Source: Anaeramoeba flamelloides (Eukaryota; Metamonada; Anaeramoebidae). Taken from it: a stretch of 64,000 nt of DNA. The DNA is taken from contig JANTQA010000036.1 in assembly GCA_027625915.1 (NCBI GenBank), positions 9,011,001 to 9,075,000 on the forward strand, given 5' to 3'. The position numbers and the translations under genes are program-made. Below are positions 12,129 through 24,400 of the stretch, in pieces (position 1 is the stretch's first letter; each line of letters starts with the position of its first letter). The notes under the pieces were generated by a model. That model was not told the DNA's origin and ran no database searches. It saw nothing but the letters and a program-made list of their open reading frames with translations.

Positions 12129-13020
12129 TTTTTAATTGTTAGTGGATTTATTTTTAAATTTCAAATTTTTTTGTAAATAATAATTATATTATTTTATTAT
12201 AGACGTTTAATTATGATTTTTAAGTAGAAACAAAATAAGATACATCCAAATATTAATTATTAAAATATTTTAAAGCTGGGATTAATTATCAGAATTGTCA
12301 TATATTATTTATTAAATAAATTTTTATTCTTCATTATTGTTTTTTATTATTGATGGGTTGAATCAGAATATTTTTATTAAGGTCTGTTATCTTAGAAAGA
12401 GAGAGTTTTTTTCTTCATTTGTATAATTTTGGGATATTATTAATCTTTTTAAGAATAATATTATTTGAGGGTGGGGTGGGGTGGGGTGGGGTGTATATCT
12501 AACTTTTGTTGATGAATGTTTGAACATTAAATTTTTTGAAATCGATTACTTTGAAGTTTTGTTTGAAAAAAACAAAAAGAGACAATTTTTGATTTAAACA
12601 ACATATCTTTTGAAAAAATGTAAATACTGATAAATTCCATAAAAGAGCTGAAATTTTTTATTTCGATTTCCATTTTACAATTTTTTTCGCAAGCTTGGAG
12701 TTAATCTTTTTATTGGTTTAAATGTTAAGAAACATTTTAAAACCAGTTTATCAAATTATTCTTTCTCAAACACTTTTTTAAAAGCTGGGTTAATTGATTT
12801 CAAAAAAGGAAATTGAACTAAAAATTTTCTAAAATATTTTTGAATTTATCAGAAATATAACTTTGTACATATATATTGAGTAACTTATACTGTTTATTTT
12901 TCTTAGATTTTGAAAAAAGGGGAGATTTTATATATAATTCTCTTTTATCAACTATCAGAAATTTTGATTAATTTTATTTTAAGACAAGTAAAATTCCGAT
13001 TTTTTCTTAGAGAAACAATA
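12129..13020. other. 3' flank of the LRR-PP2C gene
   Basis: No gene is seen. The stretch is AT-rich with a short G-rich satellite (12468-12494, listed separately). Confidence 0.5.
12468..12494 (+). repeat. (TGGGG)n microsatellite, G-quadruplex candidate
   Basis: Five consecutive GTGGG-type units give at least four runs of three or more G on the plus strand, enough for an intramolecular G-quadruplex. The tract lies 340 bp after the PP2C stop codon in a region otherwise nearly devoid of G. Confidence 0.8.
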
Positions 13021-14329
13021 AATAAAAAGTATTTTTAAATGAAATTTTAAAAATGTTTCTACTTGCATATTATTCAAATGAAGGAATAGGTGTTTACCAA
13101 GGAGATCCATTATCTCCTCTATTATTTGGTTTTATTTCTCATTTTCTTTTAGAAAAAATCAATTCACTAGCAATACACGTACAGATGTTTGCTGATGATT
13201 TGATATTAATAATGAAAGGATCAATGATTGAAATAAATTATCAATTACAAAAAATATATAAAATAATAAAAGATTTTGGAATGAATCCAAATGATGATAA
13301 AACTAAAAAAAAACCTAATACCAAAAGAAATTTTATATCTTGGTATTTGGTTAGACAAAAAAACTCAGCTAAAATTTAACTTTGAAAAGGTCAATAATAA
13401 TTTTGAAAAAATCCTACATATTTTTAAAGAAAGGAATTTTTTCTAATGGGTTAAAAATTCAATTCTTTAAAGCCGTTTTACATAGTCAACTATTATATGT
13501 GTTGGAGATATTTGACTTTACAGAATCCGATTTCAAAAAAATTGATATTTGGATTAATAAGAAAATCACAGAATCGTTTTTAATAAACCCACATTCCCCA
13601 AGACTTATCTATAAAAATGAAGCAAAAATTGATTTGGCAAGAATCACTATTTACAAAAAAAAATTCAAATTAAATCAAAAATTAAAAAATTTGGGATTTG
13701 ATAAATTAATAAATCTTCTCCCCTTCAGAGAAAAAGAAACAGAAAACATTAATAGGAAAGCTCGAAATTTTAAAAGAATTAGAATCTGAACTCAAAGTTT
13801 ACAGAATTAATCAATTAAAAAATAGTCCAAGTTGGAAAGTACAAAATTATTTGAAAATAATTTTGATACAGGGAAATATTAACAAACAGCAAAAATATTT
13901 AAAATGGAAGGGTTCAACTTCTATTCTAAAGTTAAGAAATTATACAAATTATCTTAATAGATATTCTTATTTTATGAACAAAAATAAATCACAATTTTGT
14001 CAATTGTGTAAAATAAATAAAGATTTGGATATCATTGAAGATTTGGATCATTTTCTCTGGAACTGCCCAGCCTATGAAAATAATCGGAAAATCTGGATTT
14101 CTGAATTAGAAAAAAATTATTTTTCACTTATTTTAAATAATAATAATATTTATAATATTATTAATAAACAAGATTCAATATCTTTATTAGCTTTAGTAGA
14201 TAATAAGACTATGTTTGAATCTATTATACGATTTCTAAATTCAAGTTTAGGAATTCGGGCAAACAAGAGGAATTCTAAACTCCTCCCTTAAATTACAATA
14301 AAAAAAAAAAAATAAAAAGTATTTTTAAA
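13021..14329 (+). mobile_element. 5'-truncated LINE, subfamily A, with target-site duplication
   Basis: A 19-bp direct repeat, AATAAAAAGTATTTTTAAA, flanks the insertion (13021-13039 and 14311-14329), and the right copy follows a poly-A tail, the hallmark of target-primed reverse transcription. Three plus-strand frames cover the C-terminal half of a non-LTR reverse transcriptase: 13053-13379 with GVYQGDPLSPLLFGF and the catalytic MFADDLILI; 13382-13789 with the thumb and connection region; 13851-14291 with the C-terminal CxxC...H...C knuckle ([18 protein letters not shown]). Two frameshifts separate them, so it is dead. The N-terminal endonuclease and first RT blocks are missing. Confidence 0.88.
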
Positions 14330-15499
14330 CTTGAAGAGAAGGAAGGAATTTACCGTTGGACTAAAAAATCAAAGTTTCCAAGTTATTTGAATCCATGGAA
14401 ATACAAACAGATATTAATATCTAAATAAATTTATTGAAAAATTGGACTTATAAACTACCAGAAATTACTAAAACTGATATTTCATTATAAAAAATAAAAA
14501 TCTATGACAAATTTTTCTTTTTCTTATCTATAAAATCCAAAAATTCAAATAAGCAGAAAGAATTAGATCTTTTTTCTGAAAATATTTTGGGAAAAATGAA
14601 CTATTGGGAAAAATGAACTATTGGGAAAATGCGAACTAATTTCTCTAAAGTTAACTAAGGATTTTGTTTGTAAAGTTTAATTCAGACTTTGTGTATAAAT
14701 TAGGCACTCTTCTGACTTTTTTCAGGGAGCAAATAAATATGAGTTACTCTTCCCTTAAACCTATTTTTCGAAAGTTGAAAGAAAATTTAGATAATAAATT
14801 TTCCAACAAAAAGAAGTTTGTTTTGAACAAAGCAAATTGTTGAGTAAAAAACAAATTATTCTGTAGACTTGAAAAATGCAATTCATTGCTTTCGAAAATT
14901 TTTTACAAAAAAAGAAAAAGTATTTTGGTTCTTTAATGTTATAAATGGTAAGTGTGTTTGGTCTTTTTAATGAGGAAAGATTTTCAACTTTGCAACCTGA
15001 AAAAAAAAAAAGTTTAAAAATTACGATATGTTTATTAAAAAAAGCGAAAATAAATGAAAGAGTTTTAACATCTAACGCAAAAACAATTTCCACAAACAAA
15101 CTACCAAAAAATCTTTCAAGTTACAAATAAATTCCAAAAAAATGTTCAACTTTTCGATACACTTTCCTCTCAAGAAAAGTAGAAACAAAAATTAATATTT
15201 TTCAAAGTTCAAATGCAAACAATCCTGTCAAATTGACTGATTGCCAAAACTGTTCTATGAAAGGTAATGTTTATGAACAAAATCTATTCAGGTACCGAAA
15301 AAAGGAAATTGCATCAAAAGTTCAAAGATTTTGAGTAATATACCTGTATAGAAACTCAAATAATCTTGACAAATATTTAATTAATTGAAATTTGAAGAAC
15401 CTTTTTCAACTTTATTCATTAGTAAACAAGAATTAGCTTTCATTTTTTCCAAAAGTTTCAAAATATTTTTCTTTCGAAAAAAGAAAAAACAAACCAACA
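14330..15499. other. Intergenic region upstream of G-alpha
   Basis: 14330-14400 resembles 10520-10610, so the LINE landed in an older dispersed repeat. The remainder is AT-rich. A 61-codon plus-strand frame (14945-15130) has no recognisable family and is not called. The G-alpha promoter should lie here. Confidence 0.45.
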
Positions 15500-18400
15500 A
15501 TGGGACCAAAAAATACAAAAAACAAATCAAAAAAGAAAAAAATTATTAAAGAGCAAGAAACAAATACGACAATTGAAGATCAACTTCAATACGCATCTGA
15601 AAATACAGACAAACTCGTAAAAATTCTAGTTTTGGGGTGCGGTGAATCGGGTAAAACAACCTTTATCAAACAATTGAGAATTTTACATACCAATGGCTTT
15701 GTTAATAGTGATCGTGAATTATACCATAAAAATATTCGCCTAAATATGATCCTTCATATAAAAATACTTCTCAAGGCCTGTAGTGATTTTGGGTGGGAAT
15801 TACAAGAAGATAATAAAGTTTGTTTCTTTTTCTTTTTTTTTCTTTTATTTGATTACTTTTTTTTTTTTTTTTGAAAAAAATTTTTTTATTTTTTTTATTA
15901 CATACCAGTATCGAAGTAAACCAAGAATTTTTTTGGAAACCGCTAATTTTAATTCAACCTTTTCCAAGTTTTTGAATCATTTTTTGATTTTTTTTCATTG
16001 TTTTGATTTTTCGGGTTTGGTTTTATTTGGATCACCACAAATTTTATTTTGTTTTCTTTTTTAAACCACCCAATCTTTTCTGTTTGGGGAAAGAGTAATT
16101 TAAAATTTTTAATTCTGTTTTGAAGTTTTGAAATTTTTGTTGCTGTTACTCAGAACGTAAATGGGAACAAAATTTTTATCTTTATTTTCTTTTTAATTTT
16201 TTCTTTTTTTTTTTTTTGATACTGAGAATTTCATCTTAATAACTAAAGAGAGTGGCTCGGTTCGAACACTAAAAAAGAACTCTCTGGAAAGAAAATAAGA
16301 TCAACAATTTACATTTCATTCTTTTAATACTGTCATTTTCCAATTAACAGATGAAAAAGATTATTTTAATTTGCCAAAAATCTTTTTTGTTAAATATGGA
16401 ATGAAAATAAAAAGGTCTTCACAAACCAATTAATGTTGGAAATGGTCTCGTACTAATTTGGTACACACCTCTTGATTAAACTTTTGATCTAAAATTTAAT
16501 TTTTGAATAAAAATAAAGCACAATTTTGTAAATAGAACAAAAAAAAAATAAAAAATTTAGATTTCGAAATCATTGAAGATTTGGATCATTTTCTTTGGAA
16601 TTGCCCAGCCTATAAAAATAATCTTAAAATCTGGATTTTTATAAAAAATAATAATCTTTCAAATATTATTAATAGACAAGATTCAATATCTTTATTAGCT
16701 CTAGTGGGTAATAAGGATATATTTGAGTCTTTTTAAAAAATTTCTAAATATAAGTTTAGAAATTAGGAAAGTGCCGTAGAGTGTTGTCAAGTGTCGCGGA
16801 GTGCCGTAGAGTGCCTAGATTTTTTTACTTTTTGAAATAAACAGAAAATTTATGAAATTTTCTGTTTATTTCAAAATTAAAAAAAGCCTAACGGAAAATA
16901 AGAGGAATTAAAAACTCCACCCTTAAATTACAATAAAAAAAATAAGAAGATTTTTTGCTGATAAATATGCATTTTAAAAGACATTACACCATCTCAATTT
17001 CCTAAATGTTAATTGGTATTTTCGAAGATCGTTTTTTTTTTTTCAACTTGGTTAATTTAAAAATCAAAAAAAAAGAAAAAGAAAAATAAATAAAAACAAA
17101 AGTGATTAAAAAAAAAAAAATTGTCAAATAGATTTTAATTGTAAAATGATAGTAATTACAAAAAGAGAGTAAAAAAGAAATATTTCTCAAAAATTATTCT
17201 TTCTTTTTTTTCACTGATCAATAAAGATTACTAAAATTGAAATTTCTCAAACTGAAATAATACCTATTGACAAACTCTTAAAACCAATTACACAGGAATA
17301 GAAAAATCGGAGCATCAAAAAATTCAAAAAAAAAGACAAATTGTACTAATGTTTACAATTAAATTCCCAAATTTGGAAAATTGAACATCCTTAAATTTTA
17401 GTTTCATTTAATGTTTTGAATTCCATATTAATTCTAATAATCAATCTAATTTTTTGAACCTGGATTTTTGTTGTTTTGAAATTAAGGAAAAAATAATATT
17501 TGAAAATGAGAACTTTTTAAACTACTCTTTTACAATAAAAATTCATTTGACTATTTTTTTACAGAATGGTAAATTGGAATTTTGTAGTATGAAAAAAAAG
17601 AAAAAAGAAAAAAAAAAGAAATACAGCAGTCGACAAACAGACGGTAATTCATTGGTGAATTTTTTGAATGGATTTGAGCTTCATTTAGAATATTTTTTTT
17701 CTAAAGGCAATTTTTTTAGAACTTCATTCCATTATTTTACTTATAGGGATTGTGAACTTTTTTAATTTTTAGTTTGCTTCCTAAAAATTTGGGAAAGTTT
17801 AAGGTCTTCTTTGAGATAATTTTCAATTAAAATCGAAAACAAAAACCTCCAAGAAAAACAAAAAAAAAAAAAAATGGTTAGAGATGGATACTATAGGCTT
17901 TCTTTTTACTTTATGATGAAATAATTTTTAAATTTTTTTTGAATAAAATCAATAAAAAAACAAATTCATTTAGCTGAAAATATTAAGACATCACTTTTTG
18001 CACATGTGTAATAAAAATTTTGGAGAAAAAATTAAACTTTATTTCCAAAAAATAAATATTTTATATCAACTTTTGACAACTTTATTTTTTTTTTTTCAAT
18101 TTACAATTTTAGTCACAATTGAATTCCCATCTTTTTTCCTCTGGCTTTATACACACTATTTCTTCTCAAATATTTTTTGAAATATAAATCAAATTAAATT
18201 ATTCAAAAACATTTAAGTTATTTTAATAAATTGTAGCAAAAATTTTTTTAATAGGTACCATACAATAGGTATAATAGACATAACCTTTATAATTTTTTTT
18301 GAATCTATCACAAAAACATTGAAAAACGAAATTTTGCTAAGAAAACAAAAAACCCAATTTTTTGTTATTTCCGTGATATAATTCAGATTCCTTGAAAATA

Positions 18401-21400
18401 AATATTTATTTTTGTTTAAATTACTAACATTATAGATGTTAAAATACTCTATTCCCTAAATCATTCACAAAACAAGAAATTTGTGTAAAGATAGATTCAC
18501 AGAAAAAATAATTAATTTGTGAATTTTTTTGACCAAAAATTTCTCGACCACCTGTACGAGTTTCTTAATCTGCTTGAAGCAATATAAAATTTTATTTTTT
18601 AACTTTTGTTTTCAACAAATTTTCACAACTAATTTGTGAATCGGAACATAAAAACCCACAAAATGTAACGACAGTTAAAGAGTAAGTAAAATTATTTCTT
18701 TATCAAGACTTAAAAAAATCAATTCAATTTTTTATTTATTTTTGTGAACAATCAAAAGGAAAATACTGTGAAGTTTGTTGATTAATTTTCAAGAGAATTT
18801 TGGAAACTTTTTTTGTCACACTTTTTTAAAATAGCTCTATTGAGTTGATTAATATTACTTTTAAATTTCTCGGTATCCAATTTATTATTTCTTAATTTTT
18901 AAAACAAAAAAGAAGATAATATATCAAATAATTGTTCTAAAATTCATACCCTTTTTCTTTTTTTTTCTTTTCTGAATATGAGACTTATAAATATACCAAA
19001 TTGATTTTCCAAAAAAGAATATGACAAATATGATCTATAATATCTTATTTTCAACAGTAATTATTGTTATGATTAAAAGATTAATCATTTTTTATTTCAT
19101 TTATTTGAAGAAAATAAAAAATAAGTGAACTCGAAAAAGAAAGCCAAGTTAAAATTTTTATATTAGAACTCAAATAAGGTATTTCCAAAAAAGTGGGTTA
19201 CATTTTTTTTTTTTATAATTTTAAATAAAATTTTCTTTTAACAAGTTGTTCTAGTCATAAATTGATATTATAAAATAAAGAGGGGTATGAATGCTAACTA
19301 AATCAGTACCTATTGTGTGTATTTCAAAATATGTTTGATGAAATATTTCCAAAAAATGAAAAAAAAAATATATATATATCCTTGAGTATTCAAGAAAAAC
19401 AAATAATATAATCTGATTTGTAATTCGCTTTTAAATCATTCTAAATATATAAAAACCTGATATTTCAAAAATTAAAAAAAATAAATTGGAAAACTAAAAA
19501 AAAATGAGTCACAATTTTTTAAATGAGCATTACATATTTTTTTTATTACTGAACTTTAGGAAATGATAAAAGGTGAACAACAAGCTTTCTTACTAATAAT
19601 TAAATTCATTTAAAAAGATATTACATAGCCTTAATTTTCTAAATGTTTATTTGTCTTTTCGAAGATCTATTTTTTTTTTCTCAACTCTGGATTTTTCGCA
19701 AAAAAAAAAAAGCAAAAAAAAAGAAAAAGAAAGAAAAAGAAAGAAAAAGAAAGAAAAAGAAAGAAAAAGAAAGAAAAAGAAAGAAAAAGAAAAAGAAAAA
19801 ATTGAAATTTGAAAAAACAAAACAAAAATTTGAAGAAATTCAAAATTTTGCAAAAAAAAAATTGAAAAATAAAACAAAAATTTGAAGAAATTAGAAAAAA
19901 AGATTCTAATCCAAAAATTGAAAATATTTATTTTGATAAGAATATGGGATAAAACCCTCAAAACAAACCCGCTTCCATTAACATTTATAAGTGTGCCAGC
20001 ATTTTTGAAAAATAGTTTCATTCTTTATGATAAAAATTTTAAAATGTATAATATTTTGAATTTTATTTAATGCAAATTCTTTAAAATCATTTTTATGAGG
20101 AAAGGTCTGGAAATTATGCTCAGTTTGGTTTCAACAAACTAATAAAGCTCTTTTAAAAAAGTGAGGATCAAAAGTTTTTAACAGAATTAACTGTACTGTT
20201 TGACTCACTATTTTAAGTGGATTGCGTTACACTTTTGAAAACTTTTCCTACTCACTTTTTTGAAATAGCTGTACTGGATTATTTTTAATCTTAATTCCTT
20301 TTTTTAGTTACTACGTTTAATAACAAAAACAAAAAATTTTTTTCTCATTTTCATTTTCTAAAAGACTATTAATTGTCAAATAAAAAAGATTACTATTTTT
20401 GATAAAATTTACAAAAAACTTTTTTAATGAGAACCATCTATTTGATTAATATTTTTTTAAAATAGGTCAGTTTTCAAAAAGTGAAAACTTTATGTTTTTG
20501 ATATCCTAAATAAAAACTATTCTATTTAAGTTGTTCATCATTTTTGTTGATACTTTTGAATAATTTTGGCTTTTCAATTTTTGAAAATGACTCGATTACT
20601 CAAGTGTAAATATGAGTGTGTTAAAAAATAGAGTTTTTTTCGAAAAAACTCGATTTTAAAGAAAAATATACATTTACAAATTTGTATTTAACAAAGATAT
20701 AAGAAAACAGATGATGTGATTAATTACGACTTTAATTCAAAAATGTGGTTCCAATCGTGATTACTTTGTTTTGAAAAAAATAATAAAATTTATTATCTTT
20801 TTAAAAACAAAAGATGTCCATTTGCAATCCGATTTTTGCATTAAAATTGTTATCAATAATAAAATATTATTATTAAATTAGTCAACCATTTCTAAGTTTA
20901 TGTAATCCGTTTGTCAATGTATATTTTTTTTTGAACGCACTCATATTTACACTTGATTAAGACCTTTCATTTTTAATTTCATACATATTTATTTCTTTTT
21001 TAAAGAAATCAATATTTAAAAAAAAAATTAAGAATAATCATTCTGAAATTCTTTTTTCTTATTCCCAAAATCATTCCTAAACTTATTTATGTAATTTTTT
21101 TAAAAAATAAAAATCCATTTTTCTTCATAAACTTCTTCTAACAAAAAATCACAGAAAATTGTAAAATCATTTTTATCAAACGTTCCTAATCAAGAATCTG
21201 CATTAACACCAAAAGTAGGAAAACAAATAAAACAATTATGGTCAGATTCTGCACTTAAAACAGCATATGAAAACCGTTATAAATTCCAACTTCCTGATTC
21301 TTCAAATTAGTAATAATTTTTTCCTTTTTTCCTTTTTTTTTTTTTTTTCTATTCTATTTGAAATATCATTAAATTACAAAATTAATTCATTGATTATTTT

Positions 21401-24400
21401 TATTTATTTTTATACAATTTAATAATTAGCTATTTGGATGAAATTGATCGAATTGCTGATTCAGATTATGTACCTTCAGACCGTGATATATTAAATTGCC
21501 GAGTACCAACAACTGGTGTGAATGAAATACAATTTAAATTTGGTGATATTCCTTGGAAGTAATAAAATTTCTCTCTTTTTAAAAATTTTTTTTTTTTTTT
21601 TTTAAAAAACAAATAAAAAAAAAAATTTGTAAAAAAGATATAAAAAAAAACACTCTTTTTCAGAAAAAATTTTTTTATATACATAACAAAACAAAACTTC
21701 CATTAAAGAAAGTCTTCTATTTTCACCATTTTTACAATTTAGTCAATTAACAAATTCTTCAAAATTCAATAATTTTTTCGGGCTGTAAGAAGAAATTAAT
21801 TTCCTCCCTTCAAAATAAAAAAAAAAAAAATTCAATTATTTTCATTTTTAAAATTGGTAAATAACTAAATATTATTAAAATGTAATTTAATAATAATATT
21901 AAGTAATTTCGAAAGGGAATTTAAGTAAAAGGGCACTTAGAGTGTAATTTACACTTCCTCATCAATAAAAAAAAAAAAAAAAAATATTAAGTAATTTCTA
22001 AACTTAAAAAGAAATTTAATTTTTCAAATTTTGACAATTAAAAGTACAATAAAATACATCTATTTTCAAAAAGTGAAGATCAAAAGTTTTTAAAAGGATT
22101 ACTCGTACTGTTTGACTCACTAGTTTAAGTAATTTGAGTTACACTTTTGAAAACTTTTAGTACTCACTTTTTTAAAACAGCTGTACTGGACTATTTTTAA
22201 TCTTAATTCCTTTTTTTAGTTACTACGTTTAATAATTAAAACAAATTTTTTTTTTTCTCATTTTCATTTTCGAAAAGACTATTAATTGTCAAATAAAAAA
22301 GATTACTATTTCTGATAAAATTTACTAAAAACTTTCTTTAAGAGAACCTGGAAAATTTATTTTACACAACTTTAAAGGAATCTGAAATTTTCATTCTCAT
22401 TTTTTATATGTAGAATAATTTATAACTACAAAACAAATGATCACAAACCTCTTATTATTAAATACTGTTTCTTCAAAAAAAAGACAAAAACTTCGTTTAT
22501 TTAACAATTCATATTGAAAAAAATATTTTAATATTTTTTTTTCTCTTGGATTATGAATAATATAATTGTATTAATTTACAATAATCTTGATTCAATTTTT
22601 TTTCTGAATTAATACTTTTCACTTCAATATTATGAAACTGGTTTTAAATATTAATATATTTATTTTTTTTGTTTTTATTTTTTTTTTAATTAATTAATTT
22701 ATTTTGCATCTTGCACTCTTATAAAAAAAAGCATGATAAAAAAATTTTAAAAACTCGAAAAAAGTTGACAAACTTCAAAGAATTATTTTCAGAACTAACC
22801 TATTTCCAAAAAAGAGGGATAAATTTATTTTCAGATATCTTTATTTAACTTCAATTTTAATATAATTATATAAGATCTAAAAATTGTTATTCATCATTTA
22901 TTGATTCTTTAAAAAGAATTCAATTTTTTTATTAGTACTACGTTACTTTAATTAAAGATAGTAAATTTTCTGTTCTAGAATTTGAGATGATATTTTTTTG
23001 AAGTGTGAAAATTGGTGATTATTTTTTTCTTTTTGCTCATAAAAAATTTTTTTCCCAAGAGGTTTAATCTTGATAAAATTTTTAAATCAAAGAAAAAAAC
23101 TTATAAAAATTTTTTTATTTTTTTAAAAATTTAATAGTAAAAAATTTGAAAATTTTTTTTCACAGTTAAGAGGTTATAATAATATCTTTCAAAAGCATTT
23201 TAAATTTAATAAATATTTTTCAAATGGATAATCAATTATTTTGACTATTAAAGAATTATTTATTGATTTAAATTGAAAAAAATATTTTTTTTTTGATTTT
23301 CCGTTAGGTTTTTTTTAATTTTTGAAATAAACTAAAAAATTAATAAATTTTCAGTTTATTTCAAAAATTAAAAGAAATTGTCATCGGCTTTTCCAGTATT
23401 TAAAAGAATGGATTTTACTAGATTCTTTTGAAAAGTGGAAAACCTATGACACGGCAATATTTATCATTAGTGATTTTTTTTCTCTATTTCAGTTTAATTA
23501 GACGAGTACGGCATTTTCAAAACTATTGGTTATTATCTATCAAAGTAAATATCTCCAAGTCGGATTTAACTAAAATTCATTGTCACATCCATTTAAAATT
23601 TTAATATCCTAAAGTACACCTTTTTTTCTCGACTAGAGACTTTTAAAAAAGGTGATTATACTAATATCAACAATAAATACAATAGCCCTAAGGAATTTGA
23701 AGTTCTGTAATTTTGATCATATTGTAAATAAACTTTATTATTTAGGATGAAAGGTTAATGAAAGTAGTACTTTTTGTCTAAACTCAAATTTTACAATTTT
23801 ATTTTAACATATTAGTGATACCTTATTTAAAAATCAATTTTTTTTCACATTTTTTTGAAAAACGACTTTAATCGATAAAAAATTAAAAATTATTTATTAA
23901 TTCTAATTTTATTCTTAATGTAAATAATTTAACAAATCAAAAAATATAATTATTATTTTAAAAAAAAATTTTATAGAGTTATTGATGTCGGTGGCCAAAG
24001 ATCTGAAAGAAGAAAGTGGATACATCAATTTGATGATGTTACCTTGATTATCTATGTAAAATTTTTTTAATAATTTTTCAACCTTTTAACTCTTTTTAAA
24101 ACTAATCAATACTAAACTCTGTTTCAGTCAAAGGGGCCCAACGTTTTTTTCAAATATCAATTATTTTATATAATTGACCTTTGAAGAACAAATAAGAAAT
24201 AAACAGAATAATATACATCAAAGAATTGTTGATATATGCCTGAAAGAAAACTAATTAATCAATAGATTTTCTTAAAAATTGAAAAACTCAAAATCTTAGG
24301 GACCCTATTGAGAAAAACAACGATGTTCGTTTTGAACTTCTACTGGTATTTGAATAATCAATATGAAACATTTTTCACTTCATTTTCCATGCTTTTCTTT

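Larger units (their letters stand above)
15818..21154 (+). other. 5.3-kb first intron of G-alpha
   Basis: The donor is GTTTGT and the acceptor ACAG. The exon before ends in helix A of the helical domain and the one after resumes in the helical domain, in phase 0. Between the repeats listed separately no gene is seen; several short open frames (17002-17190, 17454-17765, 17998-18180, 19643-20021) are low-complexity. A weak copy of the 20150-20435 repeat lies near 18810-18900. Confidence 0.8.
21559..23976 (+). other. 2.4-kb third intron of G-alpha
   Basis: The donor is GTAATA and the acceptor TATAG; the split Lys codon is rebuilt exactly before VIDVGGQ. It contains a LINE-like tail near 21780-21980 (AGTGTAATTTACACTTCCTC followed by poly-A), the repeats at 22062-22350 and 23298-23385, and otherwise AT-rich sequence. 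Confidence 0.75.

Noticed and set aside
14945-15130. 61-codon plus-strand open frame upstream of G-alpha
   Set aside because: Composition is that of random AT-rich sequence, there is no family motif, and it overlaps an equally long minus-strand frame.
16240-16290. tRNA-like GGTTCGAA loop sequence
   Set aside because: No acceptor, D or anticodon stem can be drawn around it.
19643-20021. Overlapping long frames on both strands rich in Lys/Glu or Phe/Ser
   Set aside because: They are translations of an AAAGAAAG microsatellite inside a dispersed repeat.
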